Shown piece after piece: positions 12,980 to 26,432 of a DNA stretch of 64,000 nt (positions are counted from its first letter, which is position 1; every line of letters starts with the position of its first letter). The notes beneath the pieces are model-generated. The model saw only the letters and a program-made list of their open reading frames with translations. It did not search any database and was not told the DNA's origin. Made by a program: the position numbers and the translations under genes. The stretch comes from Zhengitettix transpicula (lineage: Eukaryota; Arthropoda; Insecta; Orthoptera; Tetrigidae). Location: positions 28,928,001 to 28,992,000 of the forward strand of contig CM073596.1 of NCBI GenBank assembly GCA_037074705.1. Direction: 5' to 3'.

Positions 12980-14282
12980 GACGTACTACCTTTTATTTTA
13001 ATTAATTCATTTAATATCTGTCTATTCAAATTTAAGAAATAACATTACAAGGCTGGCAATAAGCTACTTATAAATAGTATAAATAATTGTAAGCCTGAGT
13101 TTATTTTCGAATTAAATCCGTTCCGTTATTCAAATCACAAGACCATTCATCAAATCAACTCCGGATTCTTATTAGTGTCGTATGAAATTTTTCGTTTTGG
13201 GTCACAGTTCTCCTAAAAATAGTTTCTTTTTACGTTACGCTTCCTACGACGTTGAGTTTTCAGTGACTGTACGAAGCGAGGCTCCAAAATTTAATTATGT
13301 CTTTGAGATAAATTGAAATACTGCCTTCCCGACAACTGTTTTCTTAAATAACTCTCTTGGACGTAAGGCACCCAATCTTCAAGAGACCAATTCGTCACGT
13401 GTTTTTTTTTTCAAGTGGAATGAGTGCTTTATTACTTGAATTCCTTGTTACTTAAAAATCAACGTATTTCCGCGCAAGCTATATGAAGCGAACTCAATCT
13501 GAACTGTTCTAATTAATTATAGTAAAAAGTTGTTTATTATTGCGTTATAGCCTGAATTGCTAATTTTGTGTTTTGAGAGAAATATCACATATGTTTAATT
13601 TCTTCTATCAATTTTAAGTAATATTCCTGGTGTATTATACAGCTTACTGTGCTTTATTTTTCATGTGTCGGTGTCCACGCGTAACTCTCAAACACGCTTT
13701 CATTTCCATTATGAAATATGATAGAATTCCATAAATGACGTATATTCCTTTCTGTTTTTAATTTTTCTGTGGTGTATTTTTTAAATTTTATCTGTAGCAA
13801 AAGATTGTTCCACGTTTTTAAATTTTTCATTCATTATTTATTAAGATAAACTATAGTAATACATATTGATAAAGAAAATTTTCCGAATATATTTCCATGT
13901 TGTTAATTCATTCATCTTTCCTAAAAGTAATTATATTATCATTTGGTCTGGTTAAGCACATCTGGAATAATGGTAATACAAAACATCGGCTGGCTTGATT
14001 AAACAACTGAGAATTAACTTACAATCAAAAGTACCCCCATTACAAGAAGCATGTTGAAATTCACTCAGAACCCTTACACATTGTCGAATTTTTCCCTCTA
14101 AAAGTAAAATAAAAAATCAATGATTATTAAGGAAGTAATGACACAAACATATTTCACGTAGATTTGAGAAAACGTAACTGTATATAAGCTCTACAACTGA
14201 TATGATTTGAATAATTACAGTTTAACGTGAAAAAATAAGTTTTTTGAATTAAGCAATCATTTTTGAGTCACATATCTTAGCG
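12980..14282. other. AT-rich noncoding sequence
   Basis: No gene, RNA or repeat recognised. Confidence 0.5.
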
Positions 14283-14365
14283 GTGACTTGTACGGCCAAA
14301 GTTCTGGTCGACGCCGCTAGATGGCACTGCATGTCTGTTTGCCGTGAGCGCCTTCTGCCACTCAA
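14283..14365. promoter_or_regulatory. Pair of CTCF-like motifs
   Basis: CCGCTAGATGGCA at 14314-14326 on the plus strand and TGGCAGAAGGCGCT on the minus strand (14347-14360) both resemble the CTCF core. They lie about 20 bases apart in opposite orientation, in a short GC-rich patch inside AT-rich DNA. The short open frame here is probably accidental. Confidence 0.3.
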
Positions 14366-15480
14366 ATTTTCTGGTAAAGTCCAATTTTGGCATGGTGATA
14401 TTTTTATGTTAAATAGATTTCCAGAAAATTATATTACCCTGTTTTCAAATTTGTTTAGAAGGTTATTAAACTTTTTCAGATTTTAATTGAAAGACAAAAT
14501 TATTTAACTGTACGTTTAGTATTTTGTTTCACATATCACAGGGAGAACAGAATATTTTGAACTGTATTATTTTTATGACTTTACTGTTGCTTGTCACGTT
14601 TTATGTATGATTAAATAGATCAGCTAGAAATTGAATTAAATAATTTGAGGTCATAATTAAATTTTAAAAATCAATTTTTTTTGTTATTCTCCTAGGAACT
14701 ACATGGCCTTGACGACCTATTTTATTTCAATGGAAAGATCGATTTTTTTTCACCTGACAAATAATAAACAGACAGAAAAGTTCATATTTAATAAATCCAA
14801 AATTTATCCATGAGTCACCGAAAGAAACGTTTGATTTGATCTCCGAGCGTCGTTTCCAAGACATAATGACTTTTTTAGAATCTCGTTTTATACGCTCACA
14901 GTCAAAAGTAGGAGAAATTATAAATTAAATAAGTTAACTCCCAAATTTTCACATCAAAGATGTTACATTCTGCACATTATAATATTATTAAAAATATAAT
15001 TGATACTTAAATTTAACATTATTAATAAGCATTAATATAATAATATATATTAATAATAATAATAATAATAAAATGAAACAATTGAAAGAAGGCTGTAAGA
15101 AATACGCACTACTGTATTCAGACAGTTCGAATAATACAAATATTTAAATCATCAGATACTAAATTCTGGAGAAATAACTAGAAGAATATGTAGGAATACT
15201 TTATAGGTGCTTAAAGTGTGTTGCAGGACAATGCAAAAATTAAGGTACCATTTGAAAGATATTTAGATGCGCTAATTTGTATTAATGAATCATATTCCAT
15301 ATGGAATATACTAAAAGCGTAGGAGGAGTCAATTTAGGGGAAAACTGATAGATCGGGTAAGGAAAAATGAGAGAATCCTATTTGATGTGAAATTTTATAC
15401 GAATCAAATGTAAATAAATTATCAATATAAATGGATTTTTTTTGGGTGGTGTAACGAAATAGACGAGATTAAGACGGTTT
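14366..15480. other. AT-rich noncoding sequence
   Basis: It contains an AT-rich stretch with a short (AAT)n run near 15055-15072. No gene is recognised. Confidence 0.5.
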
Positions 15481-15856
15481 ATAATTTAATGGTGTAAGGA
15501 CAAGGTTATGGTTATGCGGAATTGGAGGGTGAAAGTTGGGATCGGATGGCGTGTCGATGAAGTAGCGACGGACGTCTCGCGTCAGTTCCTTTTCTTCCCG
15601 ACAGACCACAGCCAATTAAACGCACACACCCACCCGCATAAACATAGAGGCGTACTTTCACGAGAGAGCGGACAGCACGGACCCAGTCTTTCAACCACAT
15701 CACTAACCTCAAAGTTGCACTATTTCAGCAGTGAATGGTTTCTACTTCTATACAAACGCCAACTTCATGGTTATCGCAGCATATTATTTGTAGAGGAGTA
15801 CATAAATCGATTAAGAAGAACAAGAAGGTTATATATAAACAATAGATTATATATAA
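15481..15856. other. GC-richer island, unresolved
   Basis: A plus-strand frame of 117 codons and a minus-strand frame of 66 codons overlap here. Neither has recognisable motifs. The left part is GC-richer; the right part grades into the tail of the adjoining family S copy. Confidence 0.2.
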
Positions 15857-16300
15857 GGTAATCCACGTGGTGACCACTCCCGTCTTATAGCATAGGAAAG
15901 GGATAGAAAGTGGAAATTCTGAAAGGTAGAGCAAGGTACTCAAGGGTTAACTAGGACCCCCAGGCTATGGTTTAAGGATCCTACCCGGCAATTCGTCTAA
16001 AAGTGATGTAGGGAAACCGCAAGAATAACCTGCAACAGGTAGGTAGAGCATTTGGTACATGTCCTACGCTATTTCGAAGGCGGGACAGAGGTTGCTGTGG
16101 AGTTGCAGAATTTCCCTCTCCGTGCCTTGACCAGTCAGGAGGCAGCTGGCCGACTATTCCAATAGAAATAGCGGACAACTCTTATCGTATGCCCAAGGTC
16201 TGTGACCTCGGAACATACACACCTGAAAACAGGCCGAGGTGCTTTGGCTAGTGGGAATTTAAGTTCAAAAAGCCAGAGAGAAAAACGACGAAAATGCCTG
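15857..16300 (-). repeat. Family S retroposon, nearly full length
   Basis: On the plus strand it runs from GGTAATCCACGTGGTG through AACTAGGACCCCCAGG, GGATCCTACCCGGC, CAGGAGGCAGCTGGCCGAC, GCCCAAGGTCTGTGACC and CAGGCCGAGGTG to AGTTCAAAAAGCCAGAGAG. The tail (AAGAAGG plus a degenerate TATATA stretch) resembles the second tail type. Confidence 0.85.
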
Positions 16301-18252
16301 AAAAGCGGATGTGAAACAGCTATCAAAAAAATATATTTTTCGCGGGTGGCAAAATCATCGACTAGTTTGTATAAAATGTTAAAACGACTGTAAATTACCG
16401 ATTTAATAATATTATTACATTAAACGTTTAAACATTAGAAAAGCGGTAAGACCCATATTCAAATAACGAAGAGAGCGGTCTATATATAATTTTATTCTTC
16501 AGCACTTAAGGGATCACAATATAAAGATAATTTTCTCATAATATCTTAACAATGCTCCCGCTGAAATTAATTATTAATTAAATGCTGGACATTACATTTA
16601 ATTCTTATAGATTTTTCTAATTATAAAAAATGTATTTATAACATACTTGAACTGAAATTGTAAACATAATCTGGTTAGTAAAAATTTTTATTTATTGATC
16701 AAAATTTTTTTTATTTAATTACAAAATTATAATATTTAAAAAATGACATTAACAATGATCAGTTTGGTGGTTTACTCAATCCGACCTTTTCAGGGACAGT
16801 TAAATCAGTACCGTGTAAAAATAAAAGCTTCCAGACATTGCTTTAATAGACGCCATAATTCTTTTCAACCTTATTCGTTATTCAGGCGAGACGATTCGTT
16901 TGTCGTCTGTGGTCCTCGATGTTGTCGATGGAAAATTTTCCTGATTCACAGTCCGAATGATAACAGACTCTCACACTCTCTAACATCTATTTAAGTTACA
17001 TTTTTTTCTAGTCTGTTACCATTTTATAATTTTCCCCCTTCCAAAATATATAAAACGTGGGTGTGAATTCAACGCAATAACTACGCGTAGTGTTATTATA
17101 ATCTTAAAATATGTAGCACTTTCTCGGAAGGAAACGGCAAGCAATCGTGATAGATCGAACATTCGATCACGTTCATGTGCGTTAAACTTTCACAAGTTCT
17201 GCTTCTTTCTATCAGATGAAACTCGCGAAGTTTTCGATTTCAACCATAGTGGACTCAGCAGGTGACTAAAAGAACTAATAATTTTAAATGCATATATATA
17301 GATGTTCAAGTTGACGAAAATTCCCTTCCGGTAAATTACGATGATATAATAGAAAGTACCTGGATAAATATTCAGAGAAAATTAAAATAATACTGGAAGC
17401 AGGACGCGGTAGAGACAAAACAAATTTATTCGTTAATAGATTCTTCTTTAAACGATTATTAATTTATATTATAATCAGTAGGGATACGTTTAAATTAGAA
17501 TTCTGATTAGAATTTATAAGATGTTATGTGTGAAGAAATTTATAATCGCAAAAATATATTGGAAACACTTTTGTGCAGAGGTTTCTATATTAGCGTAAGA
17601 TTTATTCGTAATCATAGTACGATTTTCATGTCAAGTATTGTCTCATTAAAATATGTAGATTTTATTTAAAATAAGTTTGTAGCTGTTACCATTAATCACT
17701 TTGATATTACTTAGTTTTCATTTAGTGAGGAATTAGTTTTTATTAGAGAAAACATATCTGTGAGCGAGTAACGTGTGCAAAAAAGAGAAAAGAAGAGAGA
17801 AAGGTGTTCGGTTAGAAAGGACGGTCTTCGTGGACTTCTAATATGTGTGTCACCCTTACTTTCCTGGTAAATATTAGTTAATGGTGCGTGAAATTTGGGG
17901 TAGTGGGCGAGACTCGCGATTAACTCACATCATGAGATTCGAAGCGACATCTTTGTTTACTATTACCCGTATAAAACTCATCAAAACGCCTGTAGCGGGG
18001 AAATTATTTACTGCAGAACCAATCAGATACCGTAATAATACGATGAACTACTAAATGTAATATATGTTTTCTGTATTATAACAGGAAAGACGGGTCTATT
18101 CTATGTTGGAAGGAATGTTGCGATTGTATTATTTGACCTATGGAGTTTCTTGTTTATTGACGCGAAAAACGTTACGTAAAATGCTGAGATGGCATTTATT
18201 GGCCGATTTATGTGATCATAAGCAATTTTCAGGATCTATTTTTTTTAAAACT
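16301..18252. other. AT-rich noncoding block
   Basis: No gene recognised. The frames at 16743 (83 codons) and 18103 (63 codons) have no domain character. Confidence 0.5.
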
Positions 18253-18520
18253 GGGTACATGAGAGTAATCCGCGAGGTGGCATTTCCGCTTTAATAGCAT
18301 AGGGCAGGATTTGAAAGGAGGAGATGCGGAAGGGTAGAAGAAGGTAGCTAAAGGATAACTAGGGTTCCCAGGCTATGGTTTAAGGATCCTACCCGGCATT
18401 CGCATAAAAGTGATGCAGGAAGAAGGTGTAGACAGGGTAAATATAGGGTAATCCACATTGCGATATTATAGCATAGGAAAGGGACTGAAAGGGTGGGATG
18501 CAGAAAGGTACAGCAAGATT
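18253..18520 (-). repeat. Two partial family S copies in tandem
   Basis: The first part, to about 18419, has the standard tail region (TACATGAGAGTAATCC) and breaks off at GTGATGCAGG. It is followed directly by GAAGGTGTAGACAGG...GGTAATCCACATTG, the second tail type, and a short stretch of body. Both are read on the minus strand. Confidence 0.75.
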
Positions 18521-18894
18521 CAAAAATATTTTTATATATGCCTTTGAGAGGCACAAATAATTAGCAGCATATTTACATAATTTTTCAGGAATAATAACTG
18601 GTATTGTGAGCCATTATTTTACCAGATTTTAAAAGCTGCTGATGTCCTAATTTGTTTCCTGCTGTAATTGAAGCATTATATTTATTTTACTTTAAATATA
18701 AATCCACTGCGTTTGTCTTGTCCTTAGACGAACAGACACGCAATAATTTCGACCTGCGGTTGTCTTGTTTTGTTCAAGATGACTGAATCGGCTTGTTACA
18801 TCAGAGTGTTATTCCTCCGGAACGACATCGTACCGCGAAAAATTGCTTAGTTTCTTGATTTTATTTTTTATTGGTTTTGCAATTTTATTGTATC
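18521..18894. other. Noncoding sequence
   Basis: No feature recognised. Confidence 0.45.
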
Positions 18895-19600
18895 ACTAGC
18901 TGGGTGTCCGGCGTTGCACGTGTACTTACTTAAATAAATACGAAAAAGTATTTAATTCTATATTAATCTAAAGTCAAGAAGTGATTTAACCTAAATCTAA
19001 CTGTTCCAAGTTCCGTTCATACTTTCGACCGATAGTGCATTAATTGAACAGCTATAAAATACATAGTTTTATTGCACCAATCCAAACAAATAAACCTCCG
19101 AATTTCTTTACGAATAGAATACTTAAATATACTCCTCGAGTATTGCAGGATATAATTGTCTCTCAGTCTTCAGACATTACGAAATATTAAATTGATAAAA
19201 TTCTTAGCTAGATTCCTAATGCAAACAAATAGCCGCCATATTTGAGTCACTAATATGGCACGAATATTAACTTACATTATCCGCAAGGATCGTAAAGTAT
19301 TTAGTATTACTTTTTATTATCATTCGATGGAGTAAAATTATATTTTTTTTATGCAGTGAAAATATTTCTTCTTTGTTTCATTACAGAAAAGGGAACTAAT
19401 TCCTTCGTTTGTTGCGTAGTAACGTCGCTCTCTCGCATGACGTCATAATATCTTGGCGCGCAGTAATTTAACATAAAATGATCACATTTTAAATTATAAT
19501 TCTTCCTACATTAATGAGAGTGATTTATCACCCCTGCAGTACCGTTTATCGTGTTTTGAAGAATAGGTGTACCAATTTTTGTTGCACAATCTCCGAAAAA
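18895..19600 (+). repeat. Family C-like element, second type, copy 1
   Basis: It starts CTAGCTGGGTGTCCGGCG. Its body matches, in inverted orientation, the sequence at 34634-35155: CAGGATATAATTGTC, CAGTCTTCAGA, CGCCATATTTGAGTCAC, TATGGCACGAA, CCGCAAGGATCGT and ACCAATTTTTGTTGCA occur in the same order. It has no monomers of the first type. The exact right end is uncertain. Confidence 0.65.
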
Positions 19601-21492
19601 CTGTAAGTAGTTATAAAATATCCGTTAATATTGTTTCGCCATTTTACTACAAACCTTAAAGTACTTTTGGAAATTAGTTTGTCTATCGAAACTCATAGTT
19701 CAGATTTAGGAGATTCATATTACTTGTCACAACTAATCCACTCGTTATTAATTACGCCCAATGAACTGCTATAAAAATAAAACTATTCATCATGACTCTT
19801 GAAGTGACTGACTGGAACGGTTCTTTTGATTTTGGTATTTCCGGGTTTATTGAAACACTCATAATGGTGGCAAAACTGTATTCTGAGTTATGTATACACA
19901 CGTTTATAATAAATCTCTACAAAGTCATTTCAGAAAGCACAGTTTCTAAGTACTGCGACTATTACGGTTAACCTATCACATTTATAGCTGGTGGCAGCCA
20001 CGTGTACACTGGTCGTAAAGCTCTCGTGTTCACGACGGACGTAACAATACCTCGGCAGACAAACCAAAATATACTTTATAAGTCTATAAAAATGTATATA
20101 ATTGGACATGTGAATTGTTCGTCTTTTACGGTTCCGGGAACGAAAGGTTAGTGAACGGGGTTACAGATTCCTAAACGAAGTTCACGTTACGTACCGCTAC
20201 TCGGGCCTTTTGATGGCAAAATAAATTCTCCTAAATGCCTCATTGTGTTTTCTTGCAGTCACTGTCAGCCAGTTCTCTCTGCTTTGTTGATTTACAGGGA
20301 GAGATAACAAGACAAACGAAACATGTATTTTCTGACGACAGAAATATGCTTTTCGAATAATAACTTTTTTTAAAAAAATAATTTTAATAATACTGGATTG
20401 TTATTGACCCCAGAGGTGACAGTTTGGCGTCAATATTAATATATATATATATATTAATAATTGGAGGTCTTTAGTTCCAACATCGAATGAATAACTGTCT
20501 ATGACATAATATAAGGCAAGTTTTTATTATAACGTCACGTCAGAATAATGTATCTTTATAAATACTGCAAAATTCAATAAATTTGTTAGATTGAATGCCC
20601 GTATTATAATGAAGTATCCAATTAAGGGACAAAATTAAGTTATAAAAATACAACATAATGTTGATGAAATTCTTATATTAATGAGTTTATCACCTGGTTT
20701 TTGAGCTGTTTCTTTGCGGCTCTTGCATTATTGAATTACCTGACTAAAGCTACAAAATTAATCAGAAACGGTGTGTGCCACTTACTTTTTTCTGTTTATT
20801 GGTTAGTTAGTTATCTAACTCCTAAGATAGAACCTGAAAATAATATGTTCTGCACTCTAGAATTCAAAATGCGTGAATCTAGCTCAACATAAAATTTTTA
20901 GCTAGTTAAGTATATGGAAAAGAAATGTATTCGATCAGGAAAAGATTTCATTCGATCATGGACATTTTAATATGAATAAAAACAATTGTCCTGAACAGCT
21001 AAATTACGAAAATCAGAGGAAACCATATTAATTAAAAACCTTTACGATAAAAAATTTGGATCATAAGAAATGAGAAGCTGATATATTCACAGAAATAATT
21101 CAGATTCACGAACATCAGTAGATTTTGTTGTAGGACGGTATTTATTTATTTTTTTATTTCTTGAAACGATACTCACAAGACTTTTCCTTATTTTACAGAA
21201 CTATTTACGAATTTTTCGTATTGTATTGTATTATTTTTCTATATTCTATAATTACCTGCTGAGGCATTCTCTTTAAGACATCGCATTTAAGATTCGTTAG
21301 ATAACCAATTATTTAGATATAACGCCTTAATTTCGTCTGTCACTTGTTTGTTTTAATATAGGTCTTGGATTTATAAATCATATTTTAATTTTAATTTAAC
21401 AAAAAGTGTATTTTTGTACAGTCCAACTTTTTATCAATGCCTCTGGCCGAACTCCATGTTCACTTTTTATCCACATGCTTTTCATTTCACAG
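19601..21492. other. AT-rich intron-like sequence upstream of exon A
   Basis: A possible foldback family F remnant at about 20690-20760 (CACCTGG...GCGGCTCTTGCA...TACCTGAC) resembles the loop of the copy at 12749. A short TA tract lies near 20441. Nothing else is recognised. Confidence 0.4.
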
Positions 21493-21662
21493 AAGAATGG
21501 GTGACGAAGAAAAAGACCGAATTAACAACGACTCGACAGATCGAAACTCGAGTGAAACGTCAAGTGGTACTGGAAGATGGCAAAGTAGTGGGTGATTCTG
21601 GGCCCATAGTCACCACCAGCACCACAGAAGACACAGAGAAACAAGAGCACCAGCAGAAAGAG
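21493..21662 (+). CDS. Internal coding exon A of a large unrecognised gene
   Basis: A pyrimidine-rich tract ending TTTCACAG precedes the exon, and a consensus donor GTGAGT follows at 21663. The exon is 170 bases. Its first two bases complete a split codon, and it then encodes 56 residues starting EWVTKKK and ending EHQQKE, finishing on a codon boundary. The peptide is rich in Thr, Lys, Arg and Glu, has no Cys, and contains the blocks TRQIETRVKRQ, VLEDGKVV and SGPIVTT. This looks disordered or coiled and phosphorylatable, as in cytoskeletal or scaffold proteins, but that is inference and I do not recognise the family. The open frame extends upstream of the acceptor only by reading through intron. 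The upstream exon must leave one base of the split codon; no convincing candidate lies in the preceding 21 kb. Confidence 0.82.
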
Positions 21663-21869
21663 GTGAGTGACTACAGTAGACAATTAATTGTGCTTCAGTC
21701 CAGAAGCAGGATTCGAACTCAGCAGACCAAAATTTCAAATTACCGTGTAATAAACTCGGTAGTGGTTTTTTCGCTTTTTGCGGCACTTTCTTTGGGTTGT
21801 TCTGAGCGGTCAGTTCGTATTCCTTCACAAATTGACAATAATTAGAGCGTTCATATGAAATATTCAGTT

Positions 21870-22110
21870 TAGTGTGCTGCACTGTGCACCTTTGTCCTGG
21901 GTGAGCCACGCCCCGAACACGAATGGCCGGCATTCCGACGACGTGAAAGTTCGATGAGCCGCGTAGATTGCGATCGCCAACTGGGCCGCCCCGAACCAGC
22001 AGAGGGCGTTACCCGCCGGCAGGTGGGATACTACGAGTAACATTCCTCAGCAATAGTCACCTACAGCTCTAGGCGCCACATCACACACAAAGAATCTCTT
22101 CACGGGGCCG
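21870..22110. promoter_or_regulatory. GC-rich patch after exon A with a CTCF-like motif
   Basis: This patch is much richer in C, G and CpG than its surroundings. It contains CCAGCAGAGGGCG at 21996-22008, which fits the core CTCF recognition pattern (CCA-S-YAG-R-GGGC). It starts about 210 bases downstream of the exon A donor. Binding is inference from the motif alone. Confidence 0.35.
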
Positions 22111-23235
22111 TAAGAATCCTAGGAATGCAGCACCGAGCCAATTGACAGAGCTGTCATCTGCATAATCGACATATACTTGATCTAGATATCCTTCTCCTTC
22201 ATTCTGAGTTTACTAGTTAAACCGTCACATATACGTGAACCAATATTTTACTTCAATCTCATCTCTAGTATCTCTGTACTATTTATAGCACCCAATCGTC
22301 TAAATAAGAGACATTCGCGGATTTTATGTTCTGAGGACCAGAAAAAAATCCGTCCCTCAACTACTGAGCAATGGTTACTAGTATCAGAGAAGCCGTAAAG
22401 TCTGACAATTGCTAGTGAAGCCTCATAGAAGTTTTAAGGTCCCAACACTGCCACCTCGAGTCCAACTCCATTCGCGAGCCCACTTGTTCTTGCATTCTTC
22501 GGTTGGACTCGCGATGACATCGACTCGCTCGGGGTACCAAGTTCCCCTCAGGCCGCCCTGGACGGCCACGTGCAGAACTGTATCGACCAATCAGTCTATT
22601 GAACTTTGCAGATGAATCCAGCAGTTCAATTTATGGATTCGGGTTTCAAACTTGGATTCATCTTTATGGTAGATATCAGGCACCAACCAACAGAGAACGC
22701 GCTTTTGTCATGTTACAAGTCGGTCAAGTCATCGTCAACCCCTCAAACGACTAAATCTTGGTTCTCATGCATGATACTAGGCCGAAAAAAAGCTCCAATC
22801 CTTTCAGTTGCAAACGTTATTTTGTTTTACCAGCCAGCCAATGGCAGGCATCGCTTGAACAACAGGATTACATTCAGACTTGAGATGAGTCGCACTTCTC
22901 ACCCCAAGTAACAATGACTAGGATCTCATCCCGTATACAATTGTTACCACTGACACCTTAAACTATAGAATACAGGATAGTCATGTTAGTGTAGAGAAAG
23001 TAGGCTAGATGTAAAATAAGAGATTCGATTGTCGAGCACCACCAGAAGGCGGGCTTTCAACCCAACGAATATTGAAGTGTTCCTTATACATTATTCTTTC
23101 AGTAAAGTAATCAAAGGTGGGCTATAAACTGGCCTATTCACTACAATATCTCGCAACAAGGTGATAGAGAATCGTAAAGCATTTATAGTAATTTATACAA
23201 CCTTTGAGATGCCTTCACTTCTCTTTAGTTTTCTG
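22111..23235. other. Intronic sequence, unresolved
   Basis: Moderately GC-rich from 22430 to 22910 with frames of 68 and 101 codons on the plus strand and no recognisable domain. No strong splice sites flank them. It may be an old repeat. Confidence 0.35.
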
Positions 23236-23665
23236 AACTAAGGTTCCCACATGCCGAGGCACCTCAGCCTGTTTTGAGAGTTGTACGTTCCGGGGTCGCA
23301 GACCTTGGGCATACGGTAAGATTTGTCCACATTTCCTGTTAGAATAATCGGCCAGCTGCCTCCTAAACTGGTCAAGGCACGGCGATGGGAAAGCTGCGAC
23401 CCCACAGAAAACCTATCTCCCGCCATCGGAAGGGCTTGGGACAAGTACCAAATACCCGACCTACCTGATGCAGGTTTTTTTAGGGTTTTCCCTACATCTC
23501 TTTCAGGCGAATTGCTGGGTAGGATCCCTAAACCATAGCCCGGGGCCCCTGTTTCACCCTTGGCTACCGTGATCTCCCTTTCCTATGCTATAAGAGGGGA
23601 CTTGCCACTATGTGGATTACCCTACACATAGCCTGTCTACACCACCTTCTTTCTTCTTGATCTAA
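23236..23665 (+). repeat. Family S retroposon, second tail type
   Basis: Sense copy from AACTAAGGTTCCCAC through GTCGCAGACCTTGGGCATACGG and CTGCCTCCTAAACTGGTC to GTGGATTACC. The 3' tail is ATAGCCTGTCTACACCACC rather than the standard CTACATGAG complement. It does not end in a long A run. Confidence 0.9.
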
Positions 23666-26156
23666 GGTAGTTCGTATATTTTAAGTTTTCGAACAATTTT
23701 CCTTCTGGTCATGTATCTGAGTTGAATCCATTTATATGGTATGTTTATAATCCTATGTTACGATGCACATACAATATTAATTTATTAACATAATTAGGTG
23801 TAACATTAGGGGAAATTATGAGAAAAAATGTTTATTATAAGTTATCAGTCACACACAAATATGCAAAAACAGCATCATGTAATAATTTTAAATACCGCTC
23901 TTTGGCATGTAAAAATAAGAAAATAGAATTTACATTGTCCACAGATTCATAATGTTAATTTTGAAACGAATATTTTGAAATTCTGAACAGTCGTCAGAAA
24001 TACAAATCAATAATTAACAAAAGTTATACTGTGTAAAATAATTTTGCAAGACATATTTACAATCGTAGATATTACAATCGGGAAGATATTTATGAATGTT
24101 TATTTATTGTAGATATATTTACGTACTAGTAACATTTCCGCATTAGTTTCTTAGATTGAGATAATTATTTCCGCAAGAGAGTTGAATTGATGTAAGCGGC
24201 CAGAGTTGTGCCGCGACCTGTACGACGCAGCTGTAGAATGTGTAGCATACGCCGCAGGGGCTGAGATTGGGAATGGGACCTAGGAAGCTGGAAGCTGTGA
24301 GGAGGGTCAGTGCCCGGGGAACACAAAGACCAGCCGACGTGCCCACGGCCTTGGGTGCCGTTCCAGGAAGCTACCAACCTTTCCATCATGGACACACACA
24401 CTCACGGGCCGATGACACACTTGCCTCCACACAAGTTTTCAATTTGTAATTTGGCTTCACGCGGTTATTCGTGCAGGACCACACTGCACTACTAAGTATT
24501 TGTATAATGCTGTAACAACAGTTCATACTTCTATTCATAGACCAATGGGACAACTATTTTCTCTCTAGTCTTTTGAGACATGGCTGGACTTATATAAAAT
24601 AATATTAAAGTGCGATACTAATAAAACTAGTTAATTTCGACTCTGAACAACGATGGGTTTTTTAGTTTAAAGCCATTTTAAAGCATGATCTCAGTATATA
24701 TTTGAATAAAAAAAGATACTGTGAATGAAAATCTTATTCTCAACTTATTGTATTAAAAACCAGCACATATTATTTTGACTTTTCTTCTACATATTTGAAC
24801 AGTCACAGATAAAAGTTGCTTCTTCTACCGCAACTCGACTGTATGGATTTTCATATTTAATTGTCTCTTCATTTTTCCGAATTATACTTCAACAAATTAA
24901 TTTTTCCATAAATAAATCAGAAATACATATAATTAAGATATAATCCCTTGGTATAATATACTGTTCCCTGATAAAGGTAATAGTACCATATTTTAGTTAA
25001 CTATATAGTGAATTATAATTTAATAAAGTATTCACTTGATCAACTCGTAGCTTAAATCGATACATTCGAATAAATTTTAACTTAGAAAACTTTTCTCAGA
25101 ATTATCAAATAACTAAACTTAAATGCTAAGCGTTATAAATATGATAAACTATTCTTAGCAATAATTCTTTTTACAAATAGTATTAATATTAGATAGAAAT
25201 ATATAAGATATTAAGATAGAAAGTAGTTTTACGAGGTAAATCATTTTGGTTCTCTTCTACTATTATACAAATGCTTTAATAAAACATCACTACACATATT
25301 TTGGACACTTAAATTATTTTATTGATAATGCAAAATAGATATTCTCTTGGTCCTTTTTAATTATAAATTTGGTGCGATGCTGGGTATTACTCAAATGTTC
25401 GTATTTATAATAATTTTAAACTTCATTTTGGTTCACATTTTAGAGTGCTTACATTTTTTTTCTAAGCTTACTATTAATCATAGAACAACTAATCACTTTA
25501 TAGAATGTTACAGTTTCCCCAATTAATATTTTGTAATTTAATTTTTTTCTCTTGTCTGTTTTGCTGTTGCTTATGTTTAAAAATCGGCTTGTAATACATG
25601 TGAGGTCACTGTATTCATAAACAATTATCACATACAATTACGTGTATGAAGGTATATGTTTCGATCTTCTGGAGATATCATTCTGACAGCTCTTTCGTTG
25701 CTTATCTGTCGGACCAGATATACGAAAGTTAATTGCTTTCAAGTCTCTTTCTCTCTCTCCGCATTTGGTAAAGTCTTTCTTGTACCTTTCATAGATGTTT
25801 CAGTCACGAACTAATTTGGCGTACGAGATTAATTGTAAGTGTTCTTGTTCGTGCAAAAGCAAGTCTCTCATACATACTACCGGTTCTGAAAGTAGGAGGT
25901 ATTTAAGAAGTGAAACCTAGGTCAAGAGTTAGTATACCTTGAATGATCTTGCCTGCTTCTGTAAGTGTAATAATACACGTGTCAAGAAGATAGAATCAGA
26001 CGGTTAATACACTTCACGTCTGCAATTAAAGATGTGATGTACACTACTGATAATTTTTCGAGTAAGTCAATTACTATGAACCACAAATATAGTTATAAAC
26101 GAAAAACTAAATTTTTCATGTTTCTATACTTAAAAATGAAATAGTTGACTTCAGTA
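23666..26156. other. Intronic AT-rich sequence with one GC-rich patch
   Basis: A GC-rich patch at 24180-24430 is open in four frames (60-78 codons) on both strands. It has CpGs and no recognisable protein, so I leave it as unresolved noncoding or old repeat. The rest is AT-rich with nothing identified. Confidence 0.35.
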
Positions 26157-26427
26157 GCATAGGAAAGTATTTGATACGGAAGGGTTGAGGAGGGTAGCCA
26201 AGGGTTAACTAGGGCCCCCGGTTTATAGTTTAAGGATCCAACCCGGCTTTCGCCTAAAAGTAATGCAGGACAAATCCTAGAAAACCTGCATCAGTTAGGG
26301 CGGGAATTTGGTACTTGTCCTACGCCTTTCCGATGGCGGGAGAGGGGTTTTCTGGGAGGTCGCAGCTTTCCCCTCCTGTGCCTTGACCAGTTTAGGACGC
26401 AGCTGGCCGACTATTCCAATGGGAATG
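26157..26427 (-). repeat. Family S retroposon, partial, inverted partner
   Basis: On the plus strand it runs from TAGCATAGGAAAG to CCGACTATTCCAATGGGAAT. The A-rich end and the outer tail are missing, and the 5' portion is cut. It abuts the next copy head to head. Confidence 0.85.
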
Positions 26428-26432
26428 AGGGA

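Noticed and set aside
21700..21730. tRNA-derived SINE from GAGTTCGAATCCTG on the minus strand
   Set aside because: The B-box-like word stands alone; no A box at the right distance and no repeat partner in the window.
21414..21845. 143-codon frame taken as one gene
   Set aside because: Only 21493-21662 is exon; the rest is intron read-through on both sides of good splice sites.
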